DNA of 64,000 nucleotides, taken from positions 113,266,046 to 113,330,045 of the forward strand of contig CM071600.1 of NCBI GenBank assembly GCA_036435485.1, in the 5' to 3' direction. A model generated the notes under the pieces. The model was not told the DNA's origin, ran no database searches, and saw nothing but the letters and a program-made list of their open reading frames with translations. Positions 38,285 to 51,380 of this stretch are shown piece by piece. A program made the translations under genes and the position numbers. Origin of the DNA: Saposhnikovia divaricata. Its lineage: Eukaryota; Streptophyta; Magnoliopsida; Apiales; Apiaceae. Within the stretch, counting starts at the first letter, position 1; each line of letters opens with the position of its first letter.

Positions 38285-41200
38285 ATGAGTTTCTCCAGTG
38301 AAGATTCCTTAGACAATGTCCCTCTTAGTGCACGCCTTGTGAGAACTCAAAAACTTCAACCTTCCAGAAAAACACCGACTCCTAAAAGAATTCTAAAACT
38401 CACCCTTCTCAGATCCTTCTGATTACGACTTTGCTCCGGACAGCCATACCTCCAACGATACCCACTCCTCGGACACTTATTCTATTGAGGGCGCGCTCTC
38501 AGCGTCCTCCATTTCGCCCATGATTGATTCAGAGCCAACATCTCCTCCCCCTTCACCAATCCCGTTTGAACACTGGGAAATACTTGATGAAGAAATTGAC
38601 ATCGAGTGGGGGAGATACGGAGACATGTCTGAAAAGGAGAAGTACCAACTCAGAAAGAAACGAGGCAAGCTAGCCTGCGTGAGCATGTCTTCTACTGCTA
38701 CAAATGTTGAAGTGGAGTGGGCTATGAAATATTATGGTCAAGAAGGACTTTGGGCCATTCCACATTCCTACCATCGTCCTCATATTTTCAACTATGGTGG
38801 AAATTTCAGAATTCCAAGGATGGTCCTAAGTACAAGACTCGTAGCTCTCGGTGTGGGCGCGCCCATGCATCCATACTTGAGGGAAATCCTCGAGTGGTAT
38901 AATCTAGCCCCGATTCAACTCTCTCCCAATAGCTACAAACTTGTTTTAGGTCTATTCATTCTCTACCATGACCTTGGATTCAAGGCGCCTTCAATGCCAG
39001 AAGTTAGCTATTTCTACAGCATTCGTCAATCCAGTATTGGTTATTACTACTTGGTGATAAATAAACCTCATAACAATAAAGGTTTTTCTGAAGGAAGGAT
39101 TAGCCATATTAAACGATGGAAGGAACCCTACTTCTTTGTCTGGGATGTCCCTCAAGTTCGCTTACAATTCAACACAGATACCTGTAAGTGAGGGCGCGCC
39201 CTACACTTCTCTTCGTATCTTTTCAATGCTTTCCTTAACATGAATTTTTACTAACTTTAAATTAAAACAGATAGGAGAGTTCAAAAAACTCTTCAGGGCG
39301 CGGCCTTATACAGAGCAAAGGTCGTTCTTAAGGTTGCGGCTGAAAGATTCAATCTCCAAAATCTTATCACAGAGGAAAACCTCAAAAGGGTTGGAATTCT
39401 GTCTGACAGAGTTGGGTCAATTTGTAAATTTATGAAATTTAAGAATGGTGTTGCCGTTCCCATGTCTTCATCTAGTGGTAGTGATAATGAGAATTCTGAC
39501 TCTGAACAGGATGAAGGTACAAGATTGTAAATTAGGGTGCGCCCTAACCTCCCCCATGCTTTTTATCTTTGTTTCATCATAATCTTGTTTTTTTTATATG
39601 AGGACATGGCCTGATATTTTACTTTGTTATGCGCAGATATGGCTCCCAGAATTCCTCGTGGTTTTGAAGCTACAAAGAAAAACGACAAAGAGAAGCAGGA
39701 TAACAAGGCTAGTGTAATAACCCTAACTTTTAGAATGCTACAGTGCCTAAATGAATAGTAAATTTCGAGGATTTAGGGAAATGGTATGTAGGTATTCTAT
39801 AATTGACACAGAAAATGAGCAATCAGAAACCATATTAGTGTTGTACTATGAAAATGAGTGACTCGAAACGATGACGGATTTCCGAAATTCCTGAGTATGG
39901 ATTTTTAAGATGTTTGTTTTTAATTGAGCACTATTGTATTGGATATTAAGAAGCATGGAAATATTAAAGGATTTATATATTGAGGAATTAGTGAATTTAA
40001 GGTAAACCAATGGATTATTAAGTCAAGGAAATGCCAAGGGAATTTGGATTTTTAAACGATTTCAGAACCACTGAAGTAACGAGGTGTATTTGAAACGAAA
40101 CGTGATTATACGAGTATGAAAACAAAACAACCAAGATTAGTAATACAACAAGAATACATACCACATTATCATTTACCAAGATTTCTAGCATTATACTTGG
40201 AAAAGAAATGCAAAAAGAGATTATTAGATCATTAAGGTGACATCATCTTCCACTAACTTATAAAGCAAGGGCAAATTAGACATTTCGCATGAGGATTAAT
40301 CCATAACCTTCCATAAACATCTCCAAGACTCTGGAATCATCAAGATTAAGCTAGATATTATCGTTACAATGAATATTGGATGAGATTGGATCAAGAAACA
40401 AGCTAGAAACTTCATCCTCTCAAACTGTCCAGCAAGAGCAAGGAGGAGAGGAAAAATCATATCTCCATTTCTATCCATGATAAAATCACCAAATTTGAAC
40501 CACAACCTCTCCACTCCATGGGCATTATTCGCTCCAAATTTCATGGCAATCTAATGAGTATAGCCTAGTCCAATCGTCTCCCCAAGTTGAAGAACCGAGC
40601 TGCCAGAATCTTTGACAGTTTCTGTGATGATTTTCAAACGGCCATAGCTCCTTCATTACTCAATAGAATTTTGTGTTCTTTATATGTTTCGAAATCTGGT
40701 TAGATGCTCTACAACTTTCCTTTAGAAGCCTCATCCAGAAAACGTACGTAAGGCCTTCGTTTTTACGATTCTTTCAACTGGTGTCTAGTGAATCCGAATT
40801 TCTAACTGTGTTTTTATGATTTATTTAGTTGATCCAAGCCACCTTAAGGTTATTTAAGGACTATCCAAGGCTTATTGAGTGTTGTTCAAACTCCAAGGAA
40901 GGTATAAAATTCAAGAACCCTTAGTATTACTTTGAGTTTATGATGGATTATGATGAGTTTAATGGTTAAGTTTGTTTTAAGTATAAATCATGAGTAGATG
41001 TGTGTTTATAAGTGATGAGATGATATATAGAAGTGTTTGGTGCTTGTAACCACGGTTGGTAAGATGACCACATGGTGTAGGTGATGGTGTATAAGGTGGA
41101 TGATGGATTTGGAGGAGTAATATTTTGGAAAGTATAAAAATATAGCCGTTATAATGCCCGATTTTTGTTAGGATAGGAACTGCTCTGTTTTGGACCCCTG

Positions 41201-42135
41201 TATCAGTACGGTACCTTACTGTCCAGTGTACCAATGGACCATTAAATGATAGAGCTTAGTTCATAGATCGTTTTGATATAAGGTACGTCAAAATCTGATG
41301 AACGGTTTGGGAGAAAAGTGGATTTTAGTGAAAGTCGTTCGAAAACCGGGAAATTGCAATTGTGCCAACTTTGAGGTTATAATTACCATACTTAGACATT
41401 TTTAGAAATTATGAAATTTTAGGATAGTGTAGTAGGGTGGTCAGAGGACCATTTACAGTTGACCTTGTAGTAAAATTCAAAATCTATATTTTCTGAGAAT
41501 TTTTACAGTCGAGTGTGGTTATTAAGGGAAATTGTGGAATACACTAAAACTTAGATCGAGTTTAAAAATGGTGAAGTGCATGTAAACTTTTGGTGCATAA
41601 AAACCATGGTAAACGTATAATATGAGTTAAGGGTGTTATGGTGTAGAGATTAAGTGATTAAGTGGGGTATATACTAACGGTGATCCTTTTCGTTCTTATA
41701 GAAGCGGGAGACGAACTCAGGATTCCACCTACTCGCTTTAGAGATCCAGGCAAGATCTTTTCTATCCCTACATGGAAAAATTATTATCTTCAAAGAAACT
41801 TGATTCTTGGAATATATATATACATGTGATGCTATTATTACTATATTATGAAGAATTTGTCTTCCTTGAGTATTGATATTAAAAAGAAAGGTATACGAAG
41901 ATGTGTATGAATATGAAGATGGATATGCATATGTATAGAGAAATTTATGCATGGAGTGAACATGCCTTATGATAAGAGAATGGTATCAGTTGTTATCTAA
42001 AGTAAATAAAAGAATGGTATCAGGTGTTATCTAGGGTTATATGATTTATAATATTTTGCTAAAGATATTCTTTTTAAATATTGTGATTTAATAAGTATTA
42101 TTTGATTATTATCTACTATTTTTAAAAGTAGATGG

Positions 42136-42185
<50 letters not shown>

Positions 42186-44562
42186 ATATAAGAGAGCAAG
42201 ATTTCTTCTACTCTTACTTTGGAAAACTATTTTATTTTTTTCAAAGTAAAATGATTTCATGGAATATATATGTTTTTCTACGTTGCTATATTGCTAAGTA
42301 TTTATTTCCCGATTTTTGAGAATTAAAGAAAGATAGATAAGAATATGGATAAAGCGAATATACTTTATGTTCTAAAGGCATATTTGACTTTAATAATTAT
42401 AGAAAAGATGTATGAGTCATAATTAAAGTATTATGACATATGATTTAAAGGTGATGAATAAATGTGAATGGAAATGTGAATGGAAATTGAAATGATAAAT
42501 GTAAATGGAAAAATGATTTGACAAAAAGGGGGATTGCAACAGACTTGCGTAAGTGGCTGTGTCAGGGCTATGTGCGACACAGTCCAGCATTTATTATTTT
42601 TATTACGGCATGAAGATGCCAAGGGAGGATGTTAGCAGGTGGCCTTCCTCCAGGGATGATCTTCATTCCTTCTACCGGTAGTAAAAAGAGAGCAGGTACG
42701 ATTAGGCGACTGATCATCGTCCTAATGTATCAGGCGACAGCAGATATCCCCAATGTTTTTGAAAAGAAAATGTTGACAATGGTTTTCAGAGTTATATGCT
42801 GAAACCAAGAAAATGAGATAAGGTGATGGAATTATTTATATGGAATGAAGAGAAACTGATTTTATATTATTTGTATATGGTTGTCGTATACAAGAAACAG
42901 AAGGATATTATTGCGAGATCTTATTCAAATGGAATATTATTTTTGGAAAATTATACGGAAATGAAGTATGGATTATTATATTATTTAAGAAGAGAAACTG
43001 ATATTATAATACTACATATTACTTTTCGTACAAAGAGGAATAGATGGTGCATTTGATAGATAAGATTTATTTCTTTTCTTAATGACTATGATGAATTTTC
43101 CCATTTTTATATATATATGTAAAGGTTTATTTTCCCTTTTATGGTAGTAGATAGAAGTTATCTTGTTGAACTATTTTAGCTCATTCTTGCTATTTATTTA
43201 TACTACAGCTAGGTCCCATGCCAATAATCCGCACTACACCCTGTAAGAGGGTAAGGGAAAGGCGACCTTTTGAGCGAGTGCTGGCGACCATCCCCGAGGT
43301 AGTGACAAGCGAAAGGGGCTTAGTAGACTTATGTAAATTAAATGTGTAAGTTTGTAATAAACTTCTGGTTGTTGAAATGCTTCCTGTAGAAGTATTATTC
43401 AACAATGTACTTAGTAGAATTCTGGGTTGTAATAACTGTTAACTTTAAACTTTTAATATTATGGATGTTGTTCTATGAGCATATGACTGGTGTGTGTGTG
43501 TGTATTAGTGTGGGGTCAATTGCATAAGTATTAATTTTTTTTAAAAAAAGAGACTCAAGAGATATGGATATTGATCGGAAATTGGACCGTGATGACCTGG
43601 ATCCTTGACCCCGGATCTAGGGGTGTCACAGCTAGCACCTCCGATCTTAGGGCGCGCCCTATTCAGGAAAAAGATTTCGAGACAGTCATTCCTCCTTCTT
43701 ATACCGAATCCTTGAAGAGGAATGCTGAGACTCAAAATCCTCCCATCGACAAGGGCAAAAAACCAAGAATCGAGGGCGCGCCCTCGTATGTGGAGACCTT
43801 AGTTGGTCCAGCGGCTGCCCCCTTTGTTGGAGAAAAGGAGATTGATTGTGGCAAAATATGAATTCCGAAGACGAGGCCCAGTCCATGATCAAAGCTTCTA
43901 TCCAACTGTTAGTTCAATCCTTAGGGCGCACCCAAAGGATTCATAAGGAAAAGTTGCAGATAAACAAACTCAATACAGACAACAAAAAACATGCAAAAAT
44001 GATTGTGGATAATGATAACAAATGGAAGAAGGATCTGGATGCCAAGGATGCCGATATTGCTTCATTGAAGGATGAGCTGAAAGAATCATTTGATCATCGT
44101 CAACTTTTGGTTGATAAAAATGATCAACTAGAGAAAGAGGTGGAGGATTTGAAAGTGCAGCGGGACATTCTAGAAATTGAAAAATCTGAATGTTGGAAAG
44201 AAGAAAAACAGGCTATGGAGGATCGCAATTTCCAAGCTGAGTTCGACTTCTACCTGCTGGGATTCCTGGCCAATGACCCCAATTATAATTGGGAGAAATT
44301 CGGCCCTGGCTGTGTTGAAGATGTGGTAGAGTTCAAGGTAAAACATGCTGATGCCATCAAAGCCAAAAGAATCGAGCTGGGGTTGGAAAAGCCTGAGAGC
44401 GCGCCTTCTATCGAAGAAACGCTCTCAGTGACAGAGCAAACTAAGGACCCAGAGAACCTTACAGCCAACCCTTCTGATCCAAATACCACCCTCGAGGTGG
44501 TATCTCCTGCTGCTACTTTTTCTCCCCTAAAGGATGTGTCCTCCTCCAAGGACGCGCCTTAG
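38285..44562 (+). pseudogene. Extra spliced ORF of element A (gypsy-type transposon domain, coiled coil)
   Basis: This gene is opposite in strand to gag-pol. Exon 1 is 38285-39183 (one frameshift near 38405). Intron 39184-39270 and intron 39517-39636 have GT-AG borders and correct phases. Exon 3 starts at 39637 and is interrupted by a solo LTR at 39713; the frame resumes at 43636. A frameshift near 43850 precedes the final coiled-coil part (about 43900-44230), and the stop is at 44560-44562. The segment from about 38720 to 39180, with LEWYNLAPIQLSPNSYK, resembles the PF04195 'putative gypsy type transposon' domain. Tat-lineage elements are known to carry extra ORFs, some antisense. Function is unknown. 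Confidence 0.7.
39713..43630. mobile_element. Probable solo LTR of a Gypsy element
   Basis: Starts TGTAATAACCC and ends GGGGTGTCACA, 3918 bp, flanked by the 5-bp duplication GCTAG (39708-39712 and 43631-43635). There is no gag or pol and I see no primer-binding site or second LTR inside. The size and the ends suit the long LTRs of Tekay/Del-type chromoviruses; that lineage call is tentative. An (AT)n run lies at about 42142-42176. It interrupts exon 3 of the antisense gene. Confidence 0.75.
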
Positions 44563-45299
44563 GGTTATGAAATTCTTTTAAACTTTTGATTGAAGATATT
44601 AACTTTTTTAAGGTGCGGGCCCTTTGTAAAACCCTGCAAATTGTAATGCTGAATTTATTTTTGATAACTTTAAATATTCCTAATGCTTTTGCTTTAAATA
44701 TTTCGTCAAGTTCTCTGCATCTTCATTGCCTTAGAATCTTGAATAAAAACATAGGAATGGTGAGGGCGCGACCTTTTGGAAAACTTAGAAATTTTCAACC
44801 TTCCATTAATCCCTACTAGAATTTATTTTCATGTGATAAAAATACTTCTTTAAAGTACTCACGTATTACTTCTATGCAAATTAAGGGCGCATTTTGATAT
44901 ACCAAAGCACGTCCCTCTATTTTTAAAAATTTCCTCAAATCTTCATTAACTAAAAATACTTATGAATTCTTCAGCACCATTTTAGGGCGCGCCTTCCTAA
45001 ATTAGGGCGCGGCCTCTTGAATTTCAAAATGGATATTCTTCTAATAATTCTTGAAAATATTGAAAAAACTTGAAAATATTCATTAAGCTTTGAGTCTCTA
45101 CAGAACAAAGGAGGGTATACATGCACTACACCCTGGCTAAGGAGAATAATTATTGAAAAGTGTGAAGAACAAGCAAGTCTCGACTAGATCTAAGGAAGGC
45201 GTATATATATACTACCCCCTAGACTAGGAGAACAATTATTGATACTAGTCTATTACTTAAATACTAAGCCTTCATAATATAGGGGGCCAAAGCCGCGCC
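44563..45299. other. Spacer between antisense gene and pol of element A
   Basis: Noncoding, with GGGCGCG motifs at 44763, 44984 and 45004. A unit resembling GTATAYATRYACTACMCCCT followed by an AAYAATTATTG block occurs twice (about 45113-45155 and 45199-45240). The second copy contains a purine tract (minus strand CTAGGGGGTAGT) that resembles the element's own polypurine tract. Confidence 0.55.
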
Positions 45300-48200
45300 C
45301 TATTGATAATACTTCCTCAAATGCTCCGCATTCCATGCTCTAGGGATTGTGTTGCCTTCCAAATATTCTAGATGATAAGTGCCTTCCCAAATGATAGACT
45401 TGATCTTGTAAAGTCCTTCCCAATTGGGACCAAAAACTCCAGGAGCTGCTATCCTTGTATTAGGCATAACCTTCTGAAGAACCAAATCACCCACCTTAAA
45501 AGGACGGGTCTTCACCTTTCTGTTATAATACCTTGCAGCTCTTTGCTGGTAAGTTGCCAACCTCAGCCGTGAGTTGGTTCTTGTTTCTTCCAAAAAGTCC
45601 AGACTCAGCCTTTGATTTACCATATTGGTCTCCTTATCATAGAAATCTCTTCTGAATGAACCCGCTCCAATCTCCACAGGAACCATTGCTTCACATCCAT
45701 AGGATAACACAAATGGAGACTCCCTCGTTGTAGTCCTTGGAGTGGTGTTATACGACCACAAAACCATAGGAAGTTCTTTGGGCCAATTTCCCTTTGCATT
45801 CTTCTAACTTCGTCTTCAAAGTATGCTTGATGATTTTATTAATAGCTTCTGTCTGCCCGTTGCTTTGAGGGTGATACACCGCTGCAAATTCTTTCTTGAT
45901 CCCCAAGTCATCACATAACTTCCGCAACTCCCTGCTATCGAACTGCTTCCCATTATCTGATACAAGCTTATATGGGATCCCAAATCTACACACAATAGAA
46001 TTGAAAACAAAATCTCGAATCTTTTTTGCAGTGATTGTGGCCAAGGGCATCGCCTCTGCCCACTTGGTAAAGTAACCCACAGCAACAACATCATATTTCA
46101 CACCCCCCTTTGCCTTGGGGAGTTCTCCAATGAGATCTATTCCCCACATTGCAAATGGCCATGGACTCATCAGAGAAGTCAAGGTAGTAACAGGACTGGT
46201 AGAGCAGTTGGCAAACCTCTGGCACTTATCACATGCCTTAACAAACTCATAAGCGTCCTTCTTCAAGGTAGGCCAATAATATCCTTGCCTTAACACCTTC
46301 ATTGCTAATGAACCACCCCCCGAGTGATTACCGCAAATCCCTTCATGAATCTCCCTAAGGATGTAATTACACTCATCTCCATATATGCACTTGAGAAGTG
46401 GTTGATTGAAACCCCTCTTATATAATATTCCATCATATTCCACAAATCTAGCTGCTTGATACTGAAGTCGCCTTGCCTCAAACTTCATACTTGGAAGTAT
46501 ACCTTCTCGGATATATTTTTGAATGGGAGTCATCCAAGTAACCTGTGGGGTTGATTCTACCTCCATGACTTCTTTTTCTGGAATACTAGGTACTTCCTGA
46601 ATTTGCAAAGGAACCGTTCCCAACAGCATAACATCTTTCTGAGACCCCAACTTGGCTAAAACATCTGCGCTACAATTCTCATCTCGTGGAATACACTCTA
46701 CCCGTACTTCTCGGAATTTTTGGATCAACCGCTGAGCGCACTTCATGTAAAGTTCTGTCCTTGGACCTCTACACTGAAATCCGCCCTTTACCTGTCCAAC
46801 CACTAATTCGGAATCACTTAACACGATGAGATTCACTACCTTCATCTCCAAAGCCATATTCAACCCATTAATCAAGGTTTCATACTCAGCATCATTATTG
46901 GTTGCTTGGAACTTGAAATGAATGGCACTCATGAGTTGATTTCCTTCGGGGGTAAACAAGATTACACCTCCTCCAGCTCCCCCATTATTCACAGCTCCAT
47001 CTACCTGTAACTTCCACCAAGGTTGAGGGACTTCCTCAAGAGGGCACGCCCTCTTAAGTGGAATTTCAGGCTCAACCAATACAAGCGACTTTTCTTCATT
47101 TTTTGACTCGAATTCAAGAATGAAATCAGCTAGAGCTTGACCCTTGATAGCAGTCCTTGGGGTATATTCCAAATCAAATTGTCCTAGCTCAATTGCCCAT
47201 TTTAACATTCGACTAGAGGTTTCCGGCTTATGGAGAATTTGTCTCAATGGATATGCCGTACGAACCTTAATCTTGTGAGCTTGAAAATAGGGCCGAAGCT
47301 TCCTAGATGCTAGAACTAAGGCATAGACCAACTTCTCCATGCTGGTGTATCTGGTCTCCGCGTCAAGCAAACGCTTACTCACATAGAAAACCGGAGACTA
47401 ATGATCAACTTCTTCCCTTACCAGCACTACACTGATGGAATGCTCCAAAACGGCCAAGTATAAAATTAACGTCTCTCCTTCCACCGGCTTAGCCAAAAGC
47501 GGAGGATTTCCCAGCTGCTCCTTTTTTTTCTGAAAAGCTTCCTCACATTCAGGGGTCCATACAAAATCCTTGGCTGCCACCCTGATTGCCTTGAAGAATT
47601 CTCTACATTTATCCGATGACTTTGATACAAAACGATTTAAGGCTGCTATTCTTCCCGCCAAGCTTTGAACCTGCTTCACATTAGAAGGTGATTTCATGTC
47701 TAGTAAAGCTTTGATCTTTGCTGGATTTGCTTCAATTCCACGATGATTCACAATGAAACCCAAAAACTTCTCAGATTCCACTCCAAAGACACATTTCTGT
47801 GGGTTCAGCTTCATCCTGAATTTCCTCAAAATCTCGAACATCTCCTCCAAGTGTTTTACATGATCTTCTGCCTTCAAGGACTTAACAAGCATGTCCTCTA
47901 TGTATACCTCCATGGTTTTCCCAATCAAATCCGTAAACATCATGTTCACCAACCTCTGATAAGTTGCCCCAGCATTAATCAACCAAAAAGGCATCCCAAT
48001 ATAACAATATAATCCTCAATCTGTAATAAAAGAGGTGTGTTCCTGATCTGGTTCATACATAGGGATCTGGTTTTAGCCTGAGTAAGCATCCATGAAACTT
48101 AAAAGAGCGTATCCTGCCGTAGCATCCACCAACTGATCAATCCTCGGGAGTGGAAAGCTATCCTTTGGTCATGCCTTGTTCAAATCGGTGAAATCAACAC

Positions 48201-49921
48201 AAGTCCTCCATTTTCCATTTGGCTTTCTCATAAGAACCGGATTGGCCAACGAATCTGGATAATATGACTCCTTGATCAGCCCGACATCTAGAAGTCTATC
48301 CACCTCTTCTTTCAATGCTATAGCTCTCTCTCCACTCACTGGCTGGCGTTTCTGGCGGATTCCCTTCTTGGTAGGATCTATATTCAGATGATGACACATA
48401 ACCCCCGGATCAATTCCAACCATGTCAGCATTACTCCAAGCAAAAACATCCAGATTATTCAAAAGAAAGTTGGTGAGCATCCCTCTCAATTTGGAATTCA
48501 GGTGCGACCCAATTTTCAGAACCTTTGTTGGATTCTTTTTATCTACTAGAATTGAAATTGTATCTTCTGCAGGGCCAGTCTTCTCAACCAGCTGTGGTGT
48601 TCCTGGATCAAGGTTAGAATCAAAACTTCAAGGATCTTCGATTGGTGCTTCATCCTTGGAGGGCGCGTCATCTTTAAGAGGGAAGTCTTCCTCAACAAGG
48701 GTATGCATCAAGCCTTCAAGTAACATTCGCCTTCCTTCAACTTGCTCACCTCTGATATTGATAGAGATTATGTCCTCTGAATATTCTTCAATTTCTTCCA
48801 GAATTCCTTCTTGAAGATCGCCAAGAACCGGGTCATCTTCCTTGGACGAGATAATGAATTTTTACTTCTCCCGGGGCAATGCTCATGACCCCCGAATTAC
48901 CTTCAACCAGGGCGCACTCTCCACCTTGTTGTCTCCTAAACCCTTTGATTGCTTTTTGATAACAATCTCTGGAATCATGTTGAGATCCCCTTATAATCCC
49001 CACACCATTGGGCGTAGGAAATTTCATTGCAAGATGATAGATGGAGGTCACAACTTTCATTTCCTTCAACAAGGGGTGCCCTACCAAAGCATTATGCGAT
49101 GATTCCACATTCAAAATCATAAAATCCATCATTTGAGTCACAGAAAGAACCCCTTCCCCAAGAGTTACCGATAGGTTGATAGCTCCCAAGACTTTCACAG
49201 ATTCGCCCGAAAAACCATAGATCCATCCATTATCTTGAATTATATCCTTATCTAGGAGTCCCAGTTTCTTGTAAGTGCTATAATATAGAATATTCACCGA
49301 ACTTCCGTTGTCAACAAAAACCCGATGTACATTCTTGGAACCAATCTGAATTGCTACCACCAGAGCATCATTGTGTGGATGATGTACCCATCTTGTTTCT
49401 TCTTCAGTGAAAGTAATATCTGCACACTCTCCCTTGAACAATTTGGGCGGCCTTAACTCTAAACTATTCACATTTGTGAGAGGTTTGTATCTTGCCTCTC
49501 TAGCATACCTCTCCATAGCATGATTGCTATCACCACCCAGGTGATGTCCTCCAAAGATAGTATAAATACTCCCTTCCTTGATGAACTTTTTCTCTTCGGG
49601 CTTACCATCTCCATGGAGGGCGCACCCTCCATCTCTCCTGTCAGGATTCTCCTTGTGTTTCTTCACCTCCTTAACAATCCATTCTGTCAAGTATCCTTCC
49701 TTAATCAAATCCTCAATCTCCTCCCTGAGCTGACGATATTCGTGAGTGTTATGCCCTGAAGACTCATGGAATTCACAATACTTCTTTTTATCTTTGCTCT
49801 GCCAAGAAGTTAGAGGCTCTGGCCTCCTGAAGAATCCTTTATTCTTATTCACCTCGAAGATGTGCTCAATAGAAGCCGCCAAAGGAGTATAGTTACCAGG
49901 CCTTTGATCGTAGGTATACAT
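45300..49921 (-). pseudogene. Element A gag-pol (Tat-type), 5' truncated and broken
   Basis: From 49921 down: a gag C-terminus with CEFHESSGHNTHEY (last Cys lost) and a retroviral-type protease VDNGSS (about 49310). RT has conserved VDFTDLNKA, but its catalytic motif is YIED instead of YxDD (47893-47901). RNase H follows, then a second archaeal-type RNase H beginning VDGAVNNGGAGGG (about 46980). Integrase has the HHCC zinc region, SDNGKQF and the HPQSNGQTE segment. It ends at TAG 45300-45302. In-frame stops lie near 48170, 48080, 48015 and 47398, and a frameshift is near 45760. The gag N-terminus is absent because the Athila element begins at 49922 and the far side was deleted. Confidence 0.9.
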
Positions 49922-51363
49922 TGTTCGCATTTATTCACGCAAGAGAACGTGGTCAACAAGTAATATATGGTAAATAGGATTCGTTCCCACAAAGACTCGA
50001 ATTGTTCGTTTTAGTTCACTTATACACCAGCTTATGATTTACACTCACTGCCAAGACAATCACAATTTTGGTTTTGATTAACTAATGATTAAATACCAAC
50101 TATGAAAATTACGAGAAAATAACTTAACGATTAACTTATAATAAACAAACATGGGATTTCAATTTCATTAACCACTTCATCTAGAATCTTATGCCCCTTT
50201 AACCTAGCATGTGACAGAGTTGATTACTGATTAGATGCACTAAACTGATACACACCAACTTTCGTTGTGCGTATACCATCCTACTGATCATCCACAATTG
50301 ATAGAAGTCAAGTAGTCACCAAATATGCGTAGTTCCTATATGTCTATATCAATTAAACACATACCGGTTAAAAACCAAGCATCCAGAAAACCACATAGTC
50401 AGTGCAAGACGGTTAGAATTACACCACAAATTAATACATGTTCTTCGCATGCAAAAACCTATGCTAGCATGAATTGTTCTAAACCCTAGATCCACTTTCG
50501 CATTCACCAGGATCAAACAAACAATTACAGGTGTTCGCGACTCACTTATAACGAATAAGCGTAATCATACTAGGAAATCAATACAATCAATCACACACCA
50601 AGGCATAAAAAACACTTAATTACTAGAATCCATAGAAAAATCCATTAAAATCCCATGATAACGAGTTAGCCCATAATCGACCTAATCACCATCATGGGTT
50701 CAAGTGTAAACATGATCGAAAAAGAGTTACGATAAACCAAACAAGAGTAGTGAAAGAGTATACGAAAACAACCGAGCATTAAACGCAATAGGAGATTACA
50801 AATATGAAATGAAAACTATGAAATCCCCAAAAAGCTTGATGCTCTCCCAATGATTCTTCTTTCTCTAAAAATCTACCTTAGAATAATACGATACTCCTCA
50901 TTGATAATTAGGGCTTTTCCCCCAATAGTACATAATAACTGGGCTTCCAAGACACAAGGCTGCACATCTCATCCGAACCGGCCCTTCAGAACAAGCCCAA
51001 CAGCAGAAAAAAAATAGTATTTCTCAGCCAGCTAGGGCGCGGGCGCGCTCTATACAGGCGCGGGCGCGCTCTATACAGGCGCGGGCGCGCCTGGCCCCCC
51101 TGTCCAGAATCTCGATTTTGCTCCGTTCCTCTGTTGGCTGCTGCACAATGCTCCGATATGCTCCCTGATCGACATGGTATCTCAGCCCTCGACACTTCCA
51201 GCTCTAAACCATCCGAAACACGCAATTCCACCACCTTATTCCCCAAACGATACTCTGCACACTAAAAACAAGAAAACACATCAAAAGACACTAAACACTC
51301 GGGTACAAGCGGTCAATTTAAGCCGAAATGGAATGTATTTAGTGGACATAAAGTCCACTAACA
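49922..51363 (-). repeat. Element B LTR, left copy (3' LTR)
   Basis: 1442 bp, TGTTCGCATTT...CACTAACA. It contains three copies of a 21-bp GC-rich unit, GCGGGCGCGCTCTATACAGGC-like (about 51036-51096). Confidence 0.9.
51036..51096. repeat. 21-bp GC-rich tandem repeat in Athila LTR
   Basis: Three copies of a GCGGGCGCGC-CTATACAG unit in the left LTR; the right LTR has two (about 60656-60692). It is strongly GC-rich in an AT-rich LTR. Confidence 0.85.
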
Positions 51364-51380
51364 CACCCCCAAACTTAAAC
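51364..51380 (-). other. Element B polypurine tract
   Basis: The minus strand reads GTTTAAGTTTGGGGGTG, ending at the LTR start TGTTAGTGG. The same tract recurs at 60944-60960 after the right LTR. Confidence 0.85.

Noticed and set aside
42142..42260. ORF containing an Ile-Tyr repeat (42027-42260 minus)
   Set aside because: It is the translation of an AT/GT microsatellite in the solo LTR.
39713..43630. A complete retrotransposon instead of a solo LTR
   Set aside because: No primer-binding site, polypurine tract, gag, pol or internal LTR repeat could be seen. Only the TG...CA ends and a 5-bp TSD are visible.
38285..44562. Captured host gene on the plus strand
   Set aside because: The similarity to the gypsy-type transposon domain and the presence of the element's own GC palindrome in exons and introns point to an element gene.
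51036..51096. CRISPR-like or direct-repeat array
   Set aside because: Only three short adjacent units without spacers, inside a plant LTR; it is an ordinary tandem repeat.
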